This document shows positions 18,201 through 26,378 of a stretch of DNA of 64,000 nt, one piece after another (positions within the stretch are counted from its first letter, which is position 1; each line of letters begins with the position of its first letter). The position numbers and the translations under genes were made by a program. Source of the DNA: Lacunisphaera sp. (GTDB lineage: Bacteria > Verrucomicrobiota > Verrucomicrobiia > Opitutales > Opitutaceae); contig JAQSCO010000057.1 in the NCBI GenBank assembly GCA_029945445.1, positions 480,985 through 544,984 on the forward strand. The letters are read 5' to 3'. The notes beneath the pieces are model-generated. The model was not told where the DNA came from. It saw only the letters and a list, made by a program, of their open reading frames with translations, and searched no databases.

Positions 18201-18894
18201 GCAGTGTCACGGCGGCGACGCACGCCGTCTCCGTGCGCAGCACGCGCGGGCCGAGATGGGCGAACTCGAAGCCGGCGGATCGCAATTGTTCGCGCTCGGC
18301 GGCCGACCAGCCGCGCTCGGCCCCGAGGGCCAGGACGGCGGCCGACCGGCCGGCCAGGTTGCAGGCGGAGAGAGCCACGGGGGCCTCATAGTTGTCGAGG
18401 GCCAGCCGGGCCGCGTCCGCCGGCAGGCGGGCGAGCGCGTCGGCGAGCGGCCGGCCATGCGTGACCTCGGGCAACCGGGTGCAGAAGGCCTGCTCGGCCC
18501 CGGCGATGACGTGGCGCTGCCATTCGCCGGATTGCCAGAGTTTGCTGCGGGCGTAGCTGGCCTCGCCTTTCTCCGTGCGGACAAAATGCAGCGCGGCGAC
18601 GCCCAGCGAGGTCGCATCGCGCAGGATGTCGCGCGCGGTCTGCGGGCGCGGCAAGCCGATCAACAGGGTAAGCGGGCTGGGCGGGGGCGGGGATTCACCC
18701 CACGCAAAGGTGATGAGCAGGAATTCCCTTTCCACCGCGGTTAGCGTGCCGCGGCCGCGCGGGCCGTTGATCAGCCCCGCGGCGAAGGAATCGCCGGCCG
18801 CACGGCGCAGCACATCGAGGATATGACCCGCCCGCGGATCAGACCGGGGCAGGGGAAGCTCGACTTCGCGGGAGTGAAACAAGATGATGTTCAT
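18175..18894 (-). CDS. rsmE: 16S rRNA (uracil(1498)-N(3))-methyltransferase RsmE
   Basis: 239 aa SPOUT-class methyltransferase for U1498 of 16S rRNA. N-terminal PUA-like part with RAGHILDVLRRAAGDSFAAG, then the trefoil-knot domain: LLIGLPRPQTARDILRDATS, RHVIAGAEQAFCTRLPEV and the C-terminal SAM-binding loop ALGAERGWSAAEREQL, with LGPRVLRTETACVAAVTLL. The variant LGAERGWS replaces the common IGPEGGxS but keeps the key Glu and Gly. The 3' end overlaps rsmD by 26 nt in convergent orientation. Confidence 0.93.
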   Translation of the reverse strand: MNIILFHSREVELPLPRSDPRAGHILDVLRRAAGDSFAAGLINGPRGRGTLTAVEREFLLITFAWGESPPPPSPLTLLIGLPRPQTARDILRDATSLGVAALHFVRTEKGEASYARSKLWQSGEWQRHVIAGAEQAFCTRLPEVTHGRPLADALARLPADAARLALDNYEAPVALSACNLAGRSAAVLALGAERGWSAAEREQLRSAGFEFAHLGPRVLRTETACVAAVTLLKARLGWL

Positions 18895-18996
18895 AGTGAA
18901 CCATCCGGGCCAAAAACCACGCTATGGCGCAACCCCTGGGAAGAGGAACCCCAATGTGGCGGCACCAGGCTAAAATATTTTGCGCGCCCTGATTCG

Positions 18997-19713
18997 ATGA
19001 GAAGAGTGAGTTCAACCGCTACAATCCCGGGGAATGGAGCCGGCGGCACGGCCAGCATCGGCCGCGTGATCGTGGTCGAGGACCAGCGGCTGGTGGCCGA
19101 GTTCTTCACCTACCACTGCCGCGACCTCGGGCTCGAGGTGGTCGAGCGCTGCGGCACCTGCCGGGAGGGGCTCATCGCCATCCGCGCGCACCGGCCGGAC
19201 CTCGTGCTCATGGACATTTCCCTGCCGGACGGCGACGGGCTCGAGCTGGCCAAGACCATCCTCGACGAGCTGCCCGAGGTGAAGATCCTCGCCATCTCCT
19301 CGCACCGCGATCCCTGGACCATGCTGCAAGTGCAGCGCATCGGCCTGCACGGCTTCGTGGACAAGAACGAGCAGCGCCCGGAGGTGCTGACGGAGGCGAT
19401 CCACGCAGTGCTCGCCGGCCGGGTGTATTACACGCCAATCGTGAACGAATCCAGCGCCAGCATCCGGCGCGATCCCAAGGCGTTCATCCGGGTACTGTCG
19501 GATTACGAGACCCGGGTGCTTTCGTTGATCGGCGAATCCAAGACCGACGAGGAAATCGCCACGATCCTGAGTATCAGCCCGGCCACGGTGCAGTCGCGGC
19601 GCCGGGACATCATGAGCAAGCTCGACGTGCACACGACGCCGAAGCTGATCCACTACGCCATCGTGAACGGGCTCACGCGGGTGGAGCAACTGGGGCAGAA
19701 GAAGCCAACCTGA
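18997..19713 (+). CDS. NarL/FixJ-type response regulator
   Basis: 238 aa. REC domain: VIVVEDQRLVAEFF, phospho-acceptor Asp in LVLMDISLPDGDGLEL, and Lys in GFVDKNEQRPEVL. The C-terminal LuxR-type helix-turn-helix reads LSDYETRVLSLIGESKTDEE, then IATILSISPATVQSRRRDIM. The ATG was chosen because it lies just before the REC domain; the frame is open upstream without domain sequence. The 3' end overlaps by 41 nt the 3' end of the convergent hybrid kinase gene, which is the likely partner by position. Its target genes are unknown. Confidence 0.9.
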   Translation: MRRVSSTATIPGNGAGGTASIGRVIVVEDQRLVAEFFTYHCRDLGLEVVERCGTCREGLIAIRAHRPDLVLMDISLPDGDGLELAKTILDELPEVKILAISSHRDPWTMLQVQRIGLHGFVDKNEQRPEVLTEAIHAVLAGRVYYTPIVNESSASIRRDPKAFIRVLSDYETRVLSLIGESKTDEEIATILSISPATVQSRRRDIMSKLDVHTTPKLIHYAIVNGLTRVEQLGQKKPT

Positions 19714-22700
19714 GGCGCAGCCCGGTGAACCGGGCGGCGAGATCCGTGAGCCGCAGCTGCACGCCGGCCCATTGCCCGAGCGCGGAGTCGGCCTCGATTT
19801 TCCGGAGCACCTGCTCGAGTTCGCGCTCGGCGATGAAGGCGCAGCGGCCATAGAGCAGGTGGGCGTAGTGCGCGGTGGCGGTGCCGTCCTCCCGTTCGGC
19901 CGCGGCCTGTAGATGGCCGAGCTCGACCTCGAGCTCGGAGAGATAAAGCGCAAGCTCACTGGCGAAGGAGATTTTTTTCTTCGCCGCCAGCAGGCGCAGG
20001 TTGGCCAGCCCGTCGGCCGGCGGGCGCGCCGGGGCCGGTGCCGCGGCGGGACCCGCGGGCAGGGCGGCCGCGAGGACCTGGCGCAGCCGCTCCCTGGTCA
20101 CCGGTTTGCCGAGAAACGCGTTCATGCCGGCGGCGAGGCACTGGTTGCGTTTTTCCGGCGTGCTGAAGGCCGTGGTCGCCATGATGACGGCGGCGGCGGA
20201 TTTGTTCGGCAGGGCGCGGAGGCCGCGCGCCACCTCGAGCCCGCTCAGGCCGGGCAGGTTGTAGTCGAGGAACACGGCGTCGAAATCCTCGCGCGCGGCC
20301 AGCGCGAGCGCCGCGGTGCCGTCGCCGGCATTGTGCACGGTGAAGCCGAGGGCCTCGAGCAGGTCGGTCAGGACGATGCGGTTGTATTCCTGGTCGTCCA
20401 CGACGAGCGCGGCCCTGGCCCGGGTGGGGACGGGCGCGGCGGTGATGGCGGCGGGCGCGGATGAAACGGCGGACTCGTCGATCGCGAACGGCGCGCTGAA
20501 GGAGAAGCACGAGCCCTGGCCCGGCTCGCTTTCTAGCCAGATGCGCCCGCCCATTTTTTCCGCGAGGCCCTTGCACAGCGCCAGGCCGAGGCCGGTGCCG
20601 GGCACGCGGCCCTGCTGCGCGGCGGCGCCGCGCTCGAAGCGCGTGAACAGCCGCGCCTGCTCCGCGGGCGAGATGCCGGGCCCCTCGTCCGACACGGCGA
20701 AGATCACCTCGGTGGCCGCGGGGCTCATGGTCTTGCACCAGACCGTCACGCACACCTTGCCGCGGCCGGAGAACTTCAGGGCGTTGCTCACAAAGTTGAG
20801 CAGGATCTGCCGGACGCGCTTGGGGTCGCCGATCAATTTCGCGGGCACGGCGGGCGAGACGGCGATCTCGACGGGGATGCCGCGCTTCTCGCTGTCGGCG
20901 GCGGTCATGGCCGTAATGGAGTCCATCAGTTCGGGCAGGTCGAAGGGCTTCGCCTCGATCTCGACGGCGCCGGCCTGCACCTTGGAGAAGTCGAGGATGT
21001 CCTCCAGCAGCGAGGAGAGGTGCGTGGCGCACTGGCGGAGCAGGCTGAATTTGCGCCGGCCCTCCGGGTCGAGCCCGTCGGTCTTGAAGTTGTCGGCGAT
21101 GCCGATGACGCCGTTCATGGGGTTGCGGATCTCGTGGCTGATGCCCGCGAGGAACTCATCCTTGGCGGCGTTGGCCTTCACCAGTTCGGCGGTGCGCAGG
21201 GTGACGAGGGTTGCCAGCTCCTCGTTGCGCGCCCGGATCCGGCGCTCGCGGACCCGGATGACCGCCACCACCACCAAGCCGACGCCGAGGAGATAACCGG
21301 CGAGGGCCCAACCCGAACGATACCAGGGCGGCAGGATGTGGAAGGCAAAGACCGAGGGTTCGCTGGTGAGGCCGGCGGCATTGACCGCGCGAACCTCGAA
21401 GCGGTAGTCGCCTTCCGAGAGATTGCTGAACTCGAACGAGCGCTGTGCCGTCGGCGCGGACCATTCACCATTGGCCAGCCGCGACTGGAAGACCCAGTCC
21501 TTGGTTTTCGTATATTCCCCCGGGAATATCCGGAAGCTGAGCTGGTGGTCCCGAAAGGAGAAGGAAAAGCCGGAGGCGTCGCGGAGTTGTCCGGCGCTCC
21601 GCGGATCGAGCCGGATGAACGGGATGGTCGGTTTTTGGACGACGGGAAGAGCTTCGTAGTCCAGCCGCAGGACACCCTCGGTCCCGCCGATCCACAGATG
21701 CGGCCGTCCGGCGTCCTCCGAGAATTTCATCGTGCTCACAAAACCGATGGCCGACAGGGTCGGCACATCCAGCTCCCGCCAGGAAACCTGACCGGCATCA
21801 TTTACGGATAAAACGCCCAGGCCCTGCGGGGAATTTTCGCCGGGCCCCGTCCGCTTGAACGCGAGCAAGAGGTCTTCGCCCCGCTGGGTGGGCGGGGCCA
21901 CCAGATGAAATGCCGGGACGCCCGTCAGCGGCCTGATACCGGTTCCGTCAGGGCCGGCCTGCAGCACGCGGCCGTCCAGAAAGAGGAGGATGCGCCGGTC
22001 ATCGCCTTGCACCAGGATCTCGCCGACCAACGGCTGCCCGGTGAGGGGATCGTTCACGGCGTTCAGGTCTCCAGACCCGGGATCGTAGGTAAAGGCCCCC
22101 CGGCTGACCGTGCCGAGCCACAGCCGGCCGGTGGAGTCTTCCTGGATGGAATTGCACGCATCCGGCAGTTCCACCAGGCGCGTGCGCACGAAAGTGCCGT
22201 CCGCCTGCCGGACTAACTTGGAAAGACCGCGTGATTCAGAGAGATAGTAGGTCAGCGGGGCCGTCCGCGCCGGAGTGGCTAAAAATACCGTGCGGGCGGA
22301 GATGGCGAAAACCGAGCGGAGCTCCGTGCCATCGAAAAAATCCATTCCATTCTTCCGGGAAAGCAGCAGGCCGCCCGGAATGACCAGCAAATCTTCATAG
22401 AATTTGTCCAGCGGCGGGAGCGGCTGAAAATGCCCACCATGAGCCGGCGTGCGGGCCAACTGGAACGAGCCTTCGATCGTCAGCGCGTAAAGCGGTGAGT
22501 CGGCCGATTGGATCAGCTTGGTCGGTTTGCCCCGCAGGCCGTTCAGCGAATTGAACAAGGTTGACTGCCCCCGGCCATCGAAGCTGAAAATGCCGCTGGC
22601 CGTCGCGCACCAGAGTTCACCATCGGCATTGGCCTGGATGGAGTAGATTCCCCGCGTCATCAAACCGTCGCCAGTGTCCAGGATGCGGCGTAATTCGCCC

Positions 22701-23548
22701 GTCGGGCTGACAAGGGCGATGCCGCCGGTGATCGTGCCGACCGCAAAGTGGCCATCGGGCAGGATGGCGACGGACGAAATTATTGAGTCGATGAAGAATT
22801 TGTTCAGTTCGTCGCTGGAAATCTGCTGCGGTGGACTGCCCGGCCGGTAGAAACCGTTACCAGTGGCGAGCACCAGGCCCCGCCCATCCCGCCTCAGGCC
22901 AAAGAGGCCGGCTTCCGGGAGAGCGGTGGCGGGGATTTCCAATTTGGCGCCCTCTTCCGTCAGCCGATAAAGTCCCGTTTCCCAGTGCTGAAACCAGTAT
23001 TCGTCGCCCAGTTTGACCGGGAAAAGGCGGGTCTTGCCCGGGAAGAGCTGGACTTGAAAGACGGTCCCATCCCAACGCAGGAGCTTGTCCCGACAGACGA
23101 AGTAAACCACCCGCCCAATGGGGAAGCAGCTCCAGACGTCGCCCACCAGCTGATATTCCTGCGGAAGCTGCGCGACCAAGGAATGATATTTGAAAACTCC
23201 GAGGGCGTCTTCCGTGAAGTAACCAACCTCGTTGATGGCTCCGGCCCACAGCCGGCCGTCAACGCCAAAGGCCAGGGTGCGCAAGGCATAGGTGTTGCCC
23301 ATCGAAAAGGACTGCCACGACAACCCGTCAAAGACCTCTAATTTGTCCCCGCCGACAAACAAACGCCCCAGTTTGTCCTGGAGGACCGTCCATTTGGCTT
23401 CCCCGCTGCCAAATTCCTTCGATGAGAAATTATTCAAGATCGGCCGTCCGGCTGAATGATCCTGCCAGGCGCCAAACAAGCCGGCGCTTGTCAGCGCGAG
23501 CGACACGGCCAAGGCGATAGCCGTAAACCTGTTGGGAAGCGTGGTCAC
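19673..23548 (-). CDS. Two-component-regulator-propeller hybrid histidine kinase
   Basis: 1291 aa multidomain sensor. After an N-terminal signal/anchor (ALAVSLALTSAGLFGAW) comes a periplasmic region of about 700 residues with propeller-type repeats (for example DGRLWAGAI, DGELWCATASGIFSFDG, TGRLWLGTVSRGAFTYD), then a Y_Y_Y domain (LANGEWSAPTAQRSFEFSNL) and a transmembrane segment near residue 750. HisKA has SHEIRNPMNGVIG near residue 805; HATPase has FVSNALKFS, DEGPGIS and GTGLGLALCKG. A REC domain follows with Asp in AVFLDYNLPGLSGLE near 1090, then an HPt-like tail in which HLLYG replaces the usual HxLKG. The 3' end overlaps the convergent NarL-type regulator. Such sensors often respond to polysaccharide breakdown products; here the ligand is unknown. 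Confidence 0.92.
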   Translation of the reverse strand: MTTLPNRFTAIALAVSLALTSAGLFGAWQDHSAGRPILNNFSSKEFGSGEAKWTVLQDKLGRLFVGGDKLEVFDGLSWQSFSMGNTYALRTLAFGVDGRLWAGAINEVGYFTEDALGVFKYHSLVAQLPQEYQLVGDVWSCFPIGRVVYFVCRDKLLRWDGTVFQVQLFPGKTRLFPVKLGDEYWFQHWETGLYRLTEEGAKLEIPATALPEAGLFGLRRDGRGLVLATGNGFYRPGSPPQQISSDELNKFFIDSIISSVAILPDGHFAVGTITGGIALVSPTGELRRILDTGDGLMTRGIYSIQANADGELWCATASGIFSFDGRGQSTLFNSLNGLRGKPTKLIQSADSPLYALTIEGSFQLARTPAHGGHFQPLPPLDKFYEDLLVIPGGLLLSRKNGMDFFDGTELRSVFAISARTVFLATPARTAPLTYYLSESRGLSKLVRQADGTFVRTRLVELPDACNSIQEDSTGRLWLGTVSRGAFTYDPGSGDLNAVNDPLTGQPLVGEILVQGDDRRILLFLDGRVLQAGPDGTGIRPLTGVPAFHLVAPPTQRGEDLLLAFKRTGPGENSPQGLGVLSVNDAGQVSWRELDVPTLSAIGFVSTMKFSEDAGRPHLWIGGTEGVLRLDYEALPVVQKPTIPFIRLDPRSAGQLRDASGFSFSFRDHQLSFRIFPGEYTKTKDWVFQSRLANGEWSAPTAQRSFEFSNLSEGDYRFEVRAVNAAGLTSEPSVFAFHILPPWYRSGWALAGYLLGVGLVVVAVIRVRERRIRARNEELATLVTLRTAELVKANAAKDEFLAGISHEIRNPMNGVIGIADNFKTDGLDPEGRRKFSLLRQCATHLSSLLEDILDFSKVQAGAVEIEAKPFDLPELMDSITAMTAADSEKRGIPVEIAVSPAVPAKLIGDPKRVRQILLNFVSNALKFSGRGKVCVTVWCKTMSPAATEVIFAVSDEGPGISPAEQARLFTRFERGAAAQQGRVPGTGLGLALCKGLAEKMGGRIWLESEPGQGSCFSFSAPFAIDESAVSSAPAAITAAPVPTRARAALVVDDQEYNRIVLTDLLEALGFTVHNAGDGTAALALAAREDFDAVFLDYNLPGLSGLEVARGLRALPNKSAAAVIMATTAFSTPEKRNQCLAAGMNAFLGKPVTRERLRQVLAAALPAGPAAAPAPARPPADGLANLRLLAAKKKISFASELALYLSELEVELGHLQAAAEREDGTATAHYAHLLYGRCAFIAERELEQVLRKIEADSALGQWAGVQLRLTDLAARFTGLRLRLASSAPVAPPA

Positions 23549-23604
23549 TGGCAGGTCAAATAATAGGCTAATGCCCGAGCGCGCAGCAATTTTCTCATCA
23601 ACCT

Positions 23605-23614
23605 ACCTTTAGGT
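23605..23614. promoter_or_regulatory. Small palindrome ACCTTTAGGT upstream of hybrid kinase
   Basis: ACCT-TT-AGGT is an inverted repeat about 57 nt upstream of the hybrid kinase start and 93 nt upstream of the 62-aa ORF. Two-nucleotide-spaced half sites of this size resemble NarL-family binding sites, so it could be an autoregulatory site of the neighbouring NarL-type regulator. Only one copy is seen and it may be chance. Confidence 0.25.
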
Positions 23615-23706
23615 GAAGCAATTGTGGCAGCCGGGAGTCCGGTAGCCCGTAATACAGGCTGTTTTCAAAATCGGTTCTTCGCGGGACTTCTGCGACACTG
23701 CAGCCG

Positions 23707-23895
23707 ATGAACTCAATCAAATCGCTCTCCGGGCTCACCTCGAGCCTCTTTCTAACGGCCGGCCTCACCCGCCTCGCGGAAAAACTGGATCCCATGCTGC
23801 AGAACAACCAGGCCGCGCTCACGATCTCGCACGATGCGGTCGGCTGTGAATTCACTGAGTTGCCCTGCCAGTTCACGCCCGAAGCCGGTCAATAG
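23707..23895 (+). CDS. 62-aa peptide upstream of YcaO-like gene, candidate precursor
   Basis: Small ORF of 62 codons ending 15 nt before the YcaO-like gene. Third codon positions are strongly G/C, as in neighbouring genes, which supports coding. The N-terminal half is amphipathic and leader-like (MNSIKSLSGLTSSLFLTAGL, then TRLAEKLDPM). The C-terminal part holds the only two Cys residues (positions 47 and 54) in VGCEFTELPCQFTPEAGQ, along with Ser and Thr. YcaO enzymes modify peptide backbones, often next to Cys, Ser or Thr, so this may be the substrate of a ribosomally made, modified peptide. There is no good Shine-Dalgarno sequence and no recognisable family. Alternatives are a non-coding leader or an unrelated small protein. 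Confidence 0.45.
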   Translation: MNSIKSLSGLTSSLFLTAGLTRLAEKLDPMLQNNQAALTISHDAVGCEFTELPCQFTPEAGQ

Positions 23896-23910
23896 GCTGG
23901 CTTTGGCGCC

Positions 23911-24807
23911 ATGCTTAATCTGGCGGCATTCCGCTACCGGAACGTGCTGGCCTCCGCGGGTGGTCCGATTGAACGATTGGAGATCGCGGACGTCACGGTG
24001 CTGGGTGAGCGGCGGTTTCTGGCCAACGCCTACCTGCGGCCCGGCTTGGTTCCCCCGCGGGAAGATCGCAGCCTCTACAGCCAGGCCAACGGCAGCGGCA
24101 CGGCGGCCTCGCCCATGGTGGCGAGGTTCATGGCGGTCTCGGAGGCGATGGAGCGCTGGGCGCAGGCCCAGTTGCACGCCGGCCCCGAACGGTCCAAATA
24201 CGGTTTTGACGTCGATCCCTCAAGCAATGGCCTGGCGGCCTTCCCGGGACTTTGGCGCCGGCAGGCCCGGTCGGGGGCGATGCTGGAGGCAGCCGAGCGG
24301 TTCAATCTGCTGAATTGGTGGGAAGGCCGCCTGTCCGCCCTGGAATCTGAGACGCGCTGGCCCGGGGTGCGGGCGGCGATCATCTGCTCGGAGGCGCCGG
24401 GCATCACGGTTATCCTGTTTAGACGGACGGAGGCCGGGTTTGTCGCCTACGGCCACGCCGCCGCGATGGACTTCGACAGTGCCTGCCGGAAGGCCGCCTC
24501 GGAGATGGAGCGTCACGCGCTGGTCGTGACCAAGTTTGCCCTCAGCCACGCGGGCAAGATCCGCGACCAGCTGCCCGCCAGCGCGCATCCCCTCGAGCGC
24601 CGCAGCCTGTTTTTCGCCCTGGAGGAGGGGCACGAATTGTTTCTCGAACGGCTGCGTTCACCGGCGCGGGCCGAGGCGAAACTCCAGCTGGTTTACGACG
24701 GCCCCGTGCCCGGCCCGTGGACCCGCTATGCGGACGTCTGGCGCGTGGTTTATGCCCCGCCGAGCCGGCGCTTCCTCGGGATGGAAGAAAACTACTTCAT
24801 GCTCTGA
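23911..24807 (+). CDS. YcaO-like family protein
   Basis: 298 aa protein with the three ATP-binding regions of the YcaO superfamily. First, ARFMAVSEAMERWAQ (residues 71-85), the SxxxExxER-type helix with Met at the Ser position. Second, SSNGLAAF (104-111) followed by AMLEAAERFNLLNWWEGR (123-140), where the usual ERDA reads ERFN. Third, MDFDSACRKAASEMERHA (186-203), the Qx3E region with Glu in place of Gln. YcaO proteins use ATP to activate amide backbones, forming azolines, thioamides or amidines. This one is shorter than typical azoline YcaO proteins and lacks the C-terminal PxPxP motif. No partner such as an E1-like, TfuA or dehydrogenase gene is adjacent. The family is fairly sure; the substrate is unknown. 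Confidence 0.82.
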   Translation: MLNLAAFRYRNVLASAGGPIERLEIADVTVLGERRFLANAYLRPGLVPPREDRSLYSQANGSGTAASPMVARFMAVSEAMERWAQAQLHAGPERSKYGFDVDPSSNGLAAFPGLWRRQARSGAMLEAAERFNLLNWWEGRLSALESETRWPGVRAAIICSEAPGITVILFRRTEAGFVAYGHAAAMDFDSACRKAASEMERHALVVTKFALSHAGKIRDQLPASAHPLERRSLFFALEEGHELFLERLRSPARAEAKLQLVYDGPVPGPWTRYADVWRVVYAPPSRRFLGMEENYFML

Positions 24808-24930
24808 GGCCGGTCAAAAAAGGCTCAAAAAGCCGCGGGCACTTTGCCGCATGACTGGCTGGTCGAGCCACCGCCACTCGGGGTGCGAATCGGGAGTAAA
24901 ATGCCGTCCTTCGCCAGACCGAGAGACCGC

Positions 24931-24961
24931 AGCCTTCGTTCTCGCTGCGCTCGGCGAAGGC

Positions 24962-24962
<1 letters not shown>
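24931..24962. repeat. Inverted repeat next to tRNA-Gly
   Basis: AGCCTTCG and CGAAGGCT (8 bp, perfect) flank a 16-nt GC-rich centre and abut the 3' end of tRNA-Gly. It has no T tract in the tRNA direction, so it could be a processing or weak termination hairpin or a small dispersed repeat. The rest of the interval from the YcaO-like stop to the tRNA shows nothing recognisable. Confidence 0.4.
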
Positions 24963-25035
<73 letters not shown>

Positions 25036-25160
25036 ATTTTCACTCGGGGGCAGAGTGTCCCCCGAGAGCGGCCGTTCAAGCTTTTGTTGGATCGCGGCGT
25101 CACCGGAGTCCGCTAAAAGGGATTGCCGGCGCTGGGGGAATACACATATTGGGCCGCAAT

Positions 25161-26300
25161 ATGGCGAATCCAGCGGCAGGAAAAGCACAGTCCAGTGTCA
25201 AAGCGGCGCAAGCGATGGCCAAACAGAAGGCCCTCGAGAAAAAGGCCAAGAGCTACAAGCTCGACCTCAGCGAGCTTTCACTTTTCACCAGCCAGCTTGC
25301 CTCCTTGTTGCAAGCCGGTCTGCCGCTCGTCTCCTGCCTTGAGGCCCTGCAGGATCAAACGGAGGATCAGGTTTTTCGCATCGTCATCCGCGATGTGCGC
25401 AACGACATTTCCACCGGCACGTCCTTTTCGGCGGCCGTCAAGCGGTTCCCCCGGTCCTTCCCGAATCTCTTCATCTCCATGGTCGAGGCGGGTGAGGCCT
25501 CCGGTGGTCTCGCCGAAATTCTCGGCAAAGTTGCCGGCTACTTCGAATCCACGGTCAAGTTGACCAAGAAGGTGAAGTCCGCCATGACCTACCCGGTTGC
25601 GGTCATCGGTCTGGCAACCGCGCTGGTCAACGTGCTGCTGATTTTCGTCATCCCGGTGTTCGCCGCCATGTTCAAGGACTTCGGCGCCAAGCTGCCCAAG
25701 CCCACCCAGATGCTAATCGACCTGAGCGATTTCATGAAGGCCTACTGGTGGGCCATCGCGCTCACCGGTTACGGCATCTACTACTTCACTTCGAAATACA
25801 TCGCGACGCCCAAAGGCCGCCGCCAGAAAGACCTGTTTCTGGTCAGGGCGCCCATCTTCGGCAACCTCGTCCACAAGATCGCGCTCTCCCGCTTCTGCCG
25901 CACCTATGCCACGCTCATGCGCTCGGGCGTGCCCATCCTCCGCACCCTTGAGATCGTCGCCTCCGCCAGCGGCATGTGCCAGGTCGAGGACGCCTGCGCT
26001 GAGATCGCCAAGAACGTCAGCCAAGGTGGCCAGGTCTCCGACGTCATGGCCATCAATCCCTTTTTCCCGCCCATGATGAAGCATATGGTGAAGGCCGGTG
26101 AAACCACGGGCAACGTGGACGGCATGATGAACAAGATCGCCGACTTCTACGACACCGAGAGCGACGCCATGGTCGGCGCGCTCACCTCGCTGATCGAGCC
26201 GCTGCTCATCGTGTTCCTCGGCGTGGTGGTCGGCGGCATCGTCATGGCCATGTTCCTGCCGATCTTCCAGCTCGGCGCGGTGGCCGGCGGCCTCCAGTAA
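25161..26300 (+). CDS. pilC: Type IV pilus/type II secretion inner membrane protein PilC (GspF family)
   Basis: 379 aa polytopic membrane platform protein. Two T2SSF domains are visible: LSLFTSQLASLLQAGLPLVS, then VEAGEASGGLAEILGKVAGY in the first copy; FCRTYATLMRSGVPILRTLE and VKAGETTGNVDGMMNKIADF in the second. Hydrophobic segments are AVIGLATALVNVLLIFVIPV, one near residue 200, and a C-terminal LIVFLGVVVGGIVMAMFLPI. The ATG at 25161 is preferred over a TTG four codons earlier. Other pilus genes are not in the window, so this is an isolated pilC-like gene. A degenerate NtrC-like regulator follows 78 nt later. Confidence 0.92.
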   Translation: MANPAAGKAQSSVKAAQAMAKQKALEKKAKSYKLDLSELSLFTSQLASLLQAGLPLVSCLEALQDQTEDQVFRIVIRDVRNDISTGTSFSAAVKRFPRSFPNLFISMVEAGEASGGLAEILGKVAGYFESTVKLTKKVKSAMTYPVAVIGLATALVNVLLIFVIPVFAAMFKDFGAKLPKPTQMLIDLSDFMKAYWWAIALTGYGIYYFTSKYIATPKGRRQKDLFLVRAPIFGNLVHKIALSRFCRTYATLMRSGVPILRTLEIVASASGMCQVEDACAEIAKNVSQGGQVSDVMAINPFFPPMMKHMVKAGETTGNVDGMMNKIADFYDTESDAMVGALTSLIEPLLIVFLGVVVGGIVMAMFLPIFQLGAVAGGLQ

Positions 26301-26378
26301 GCCAAGCCGCACCCGGGTTGCCCTAAAGCGACTTGCGTGCCCGCGGCGGCGCGGGCCAAAATCACCTGTCCTTTTTTC

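Noticed and set aside
23598..23876. A 92-codon minus-strand frame opposite the 62-codon candidate peptide
   Set aside because: No motif, no ribosome site, and it lies in the upstream region of the hybrid kinase. The plus-strand ORF has the better codon pattern and gene context, though neither is certain.
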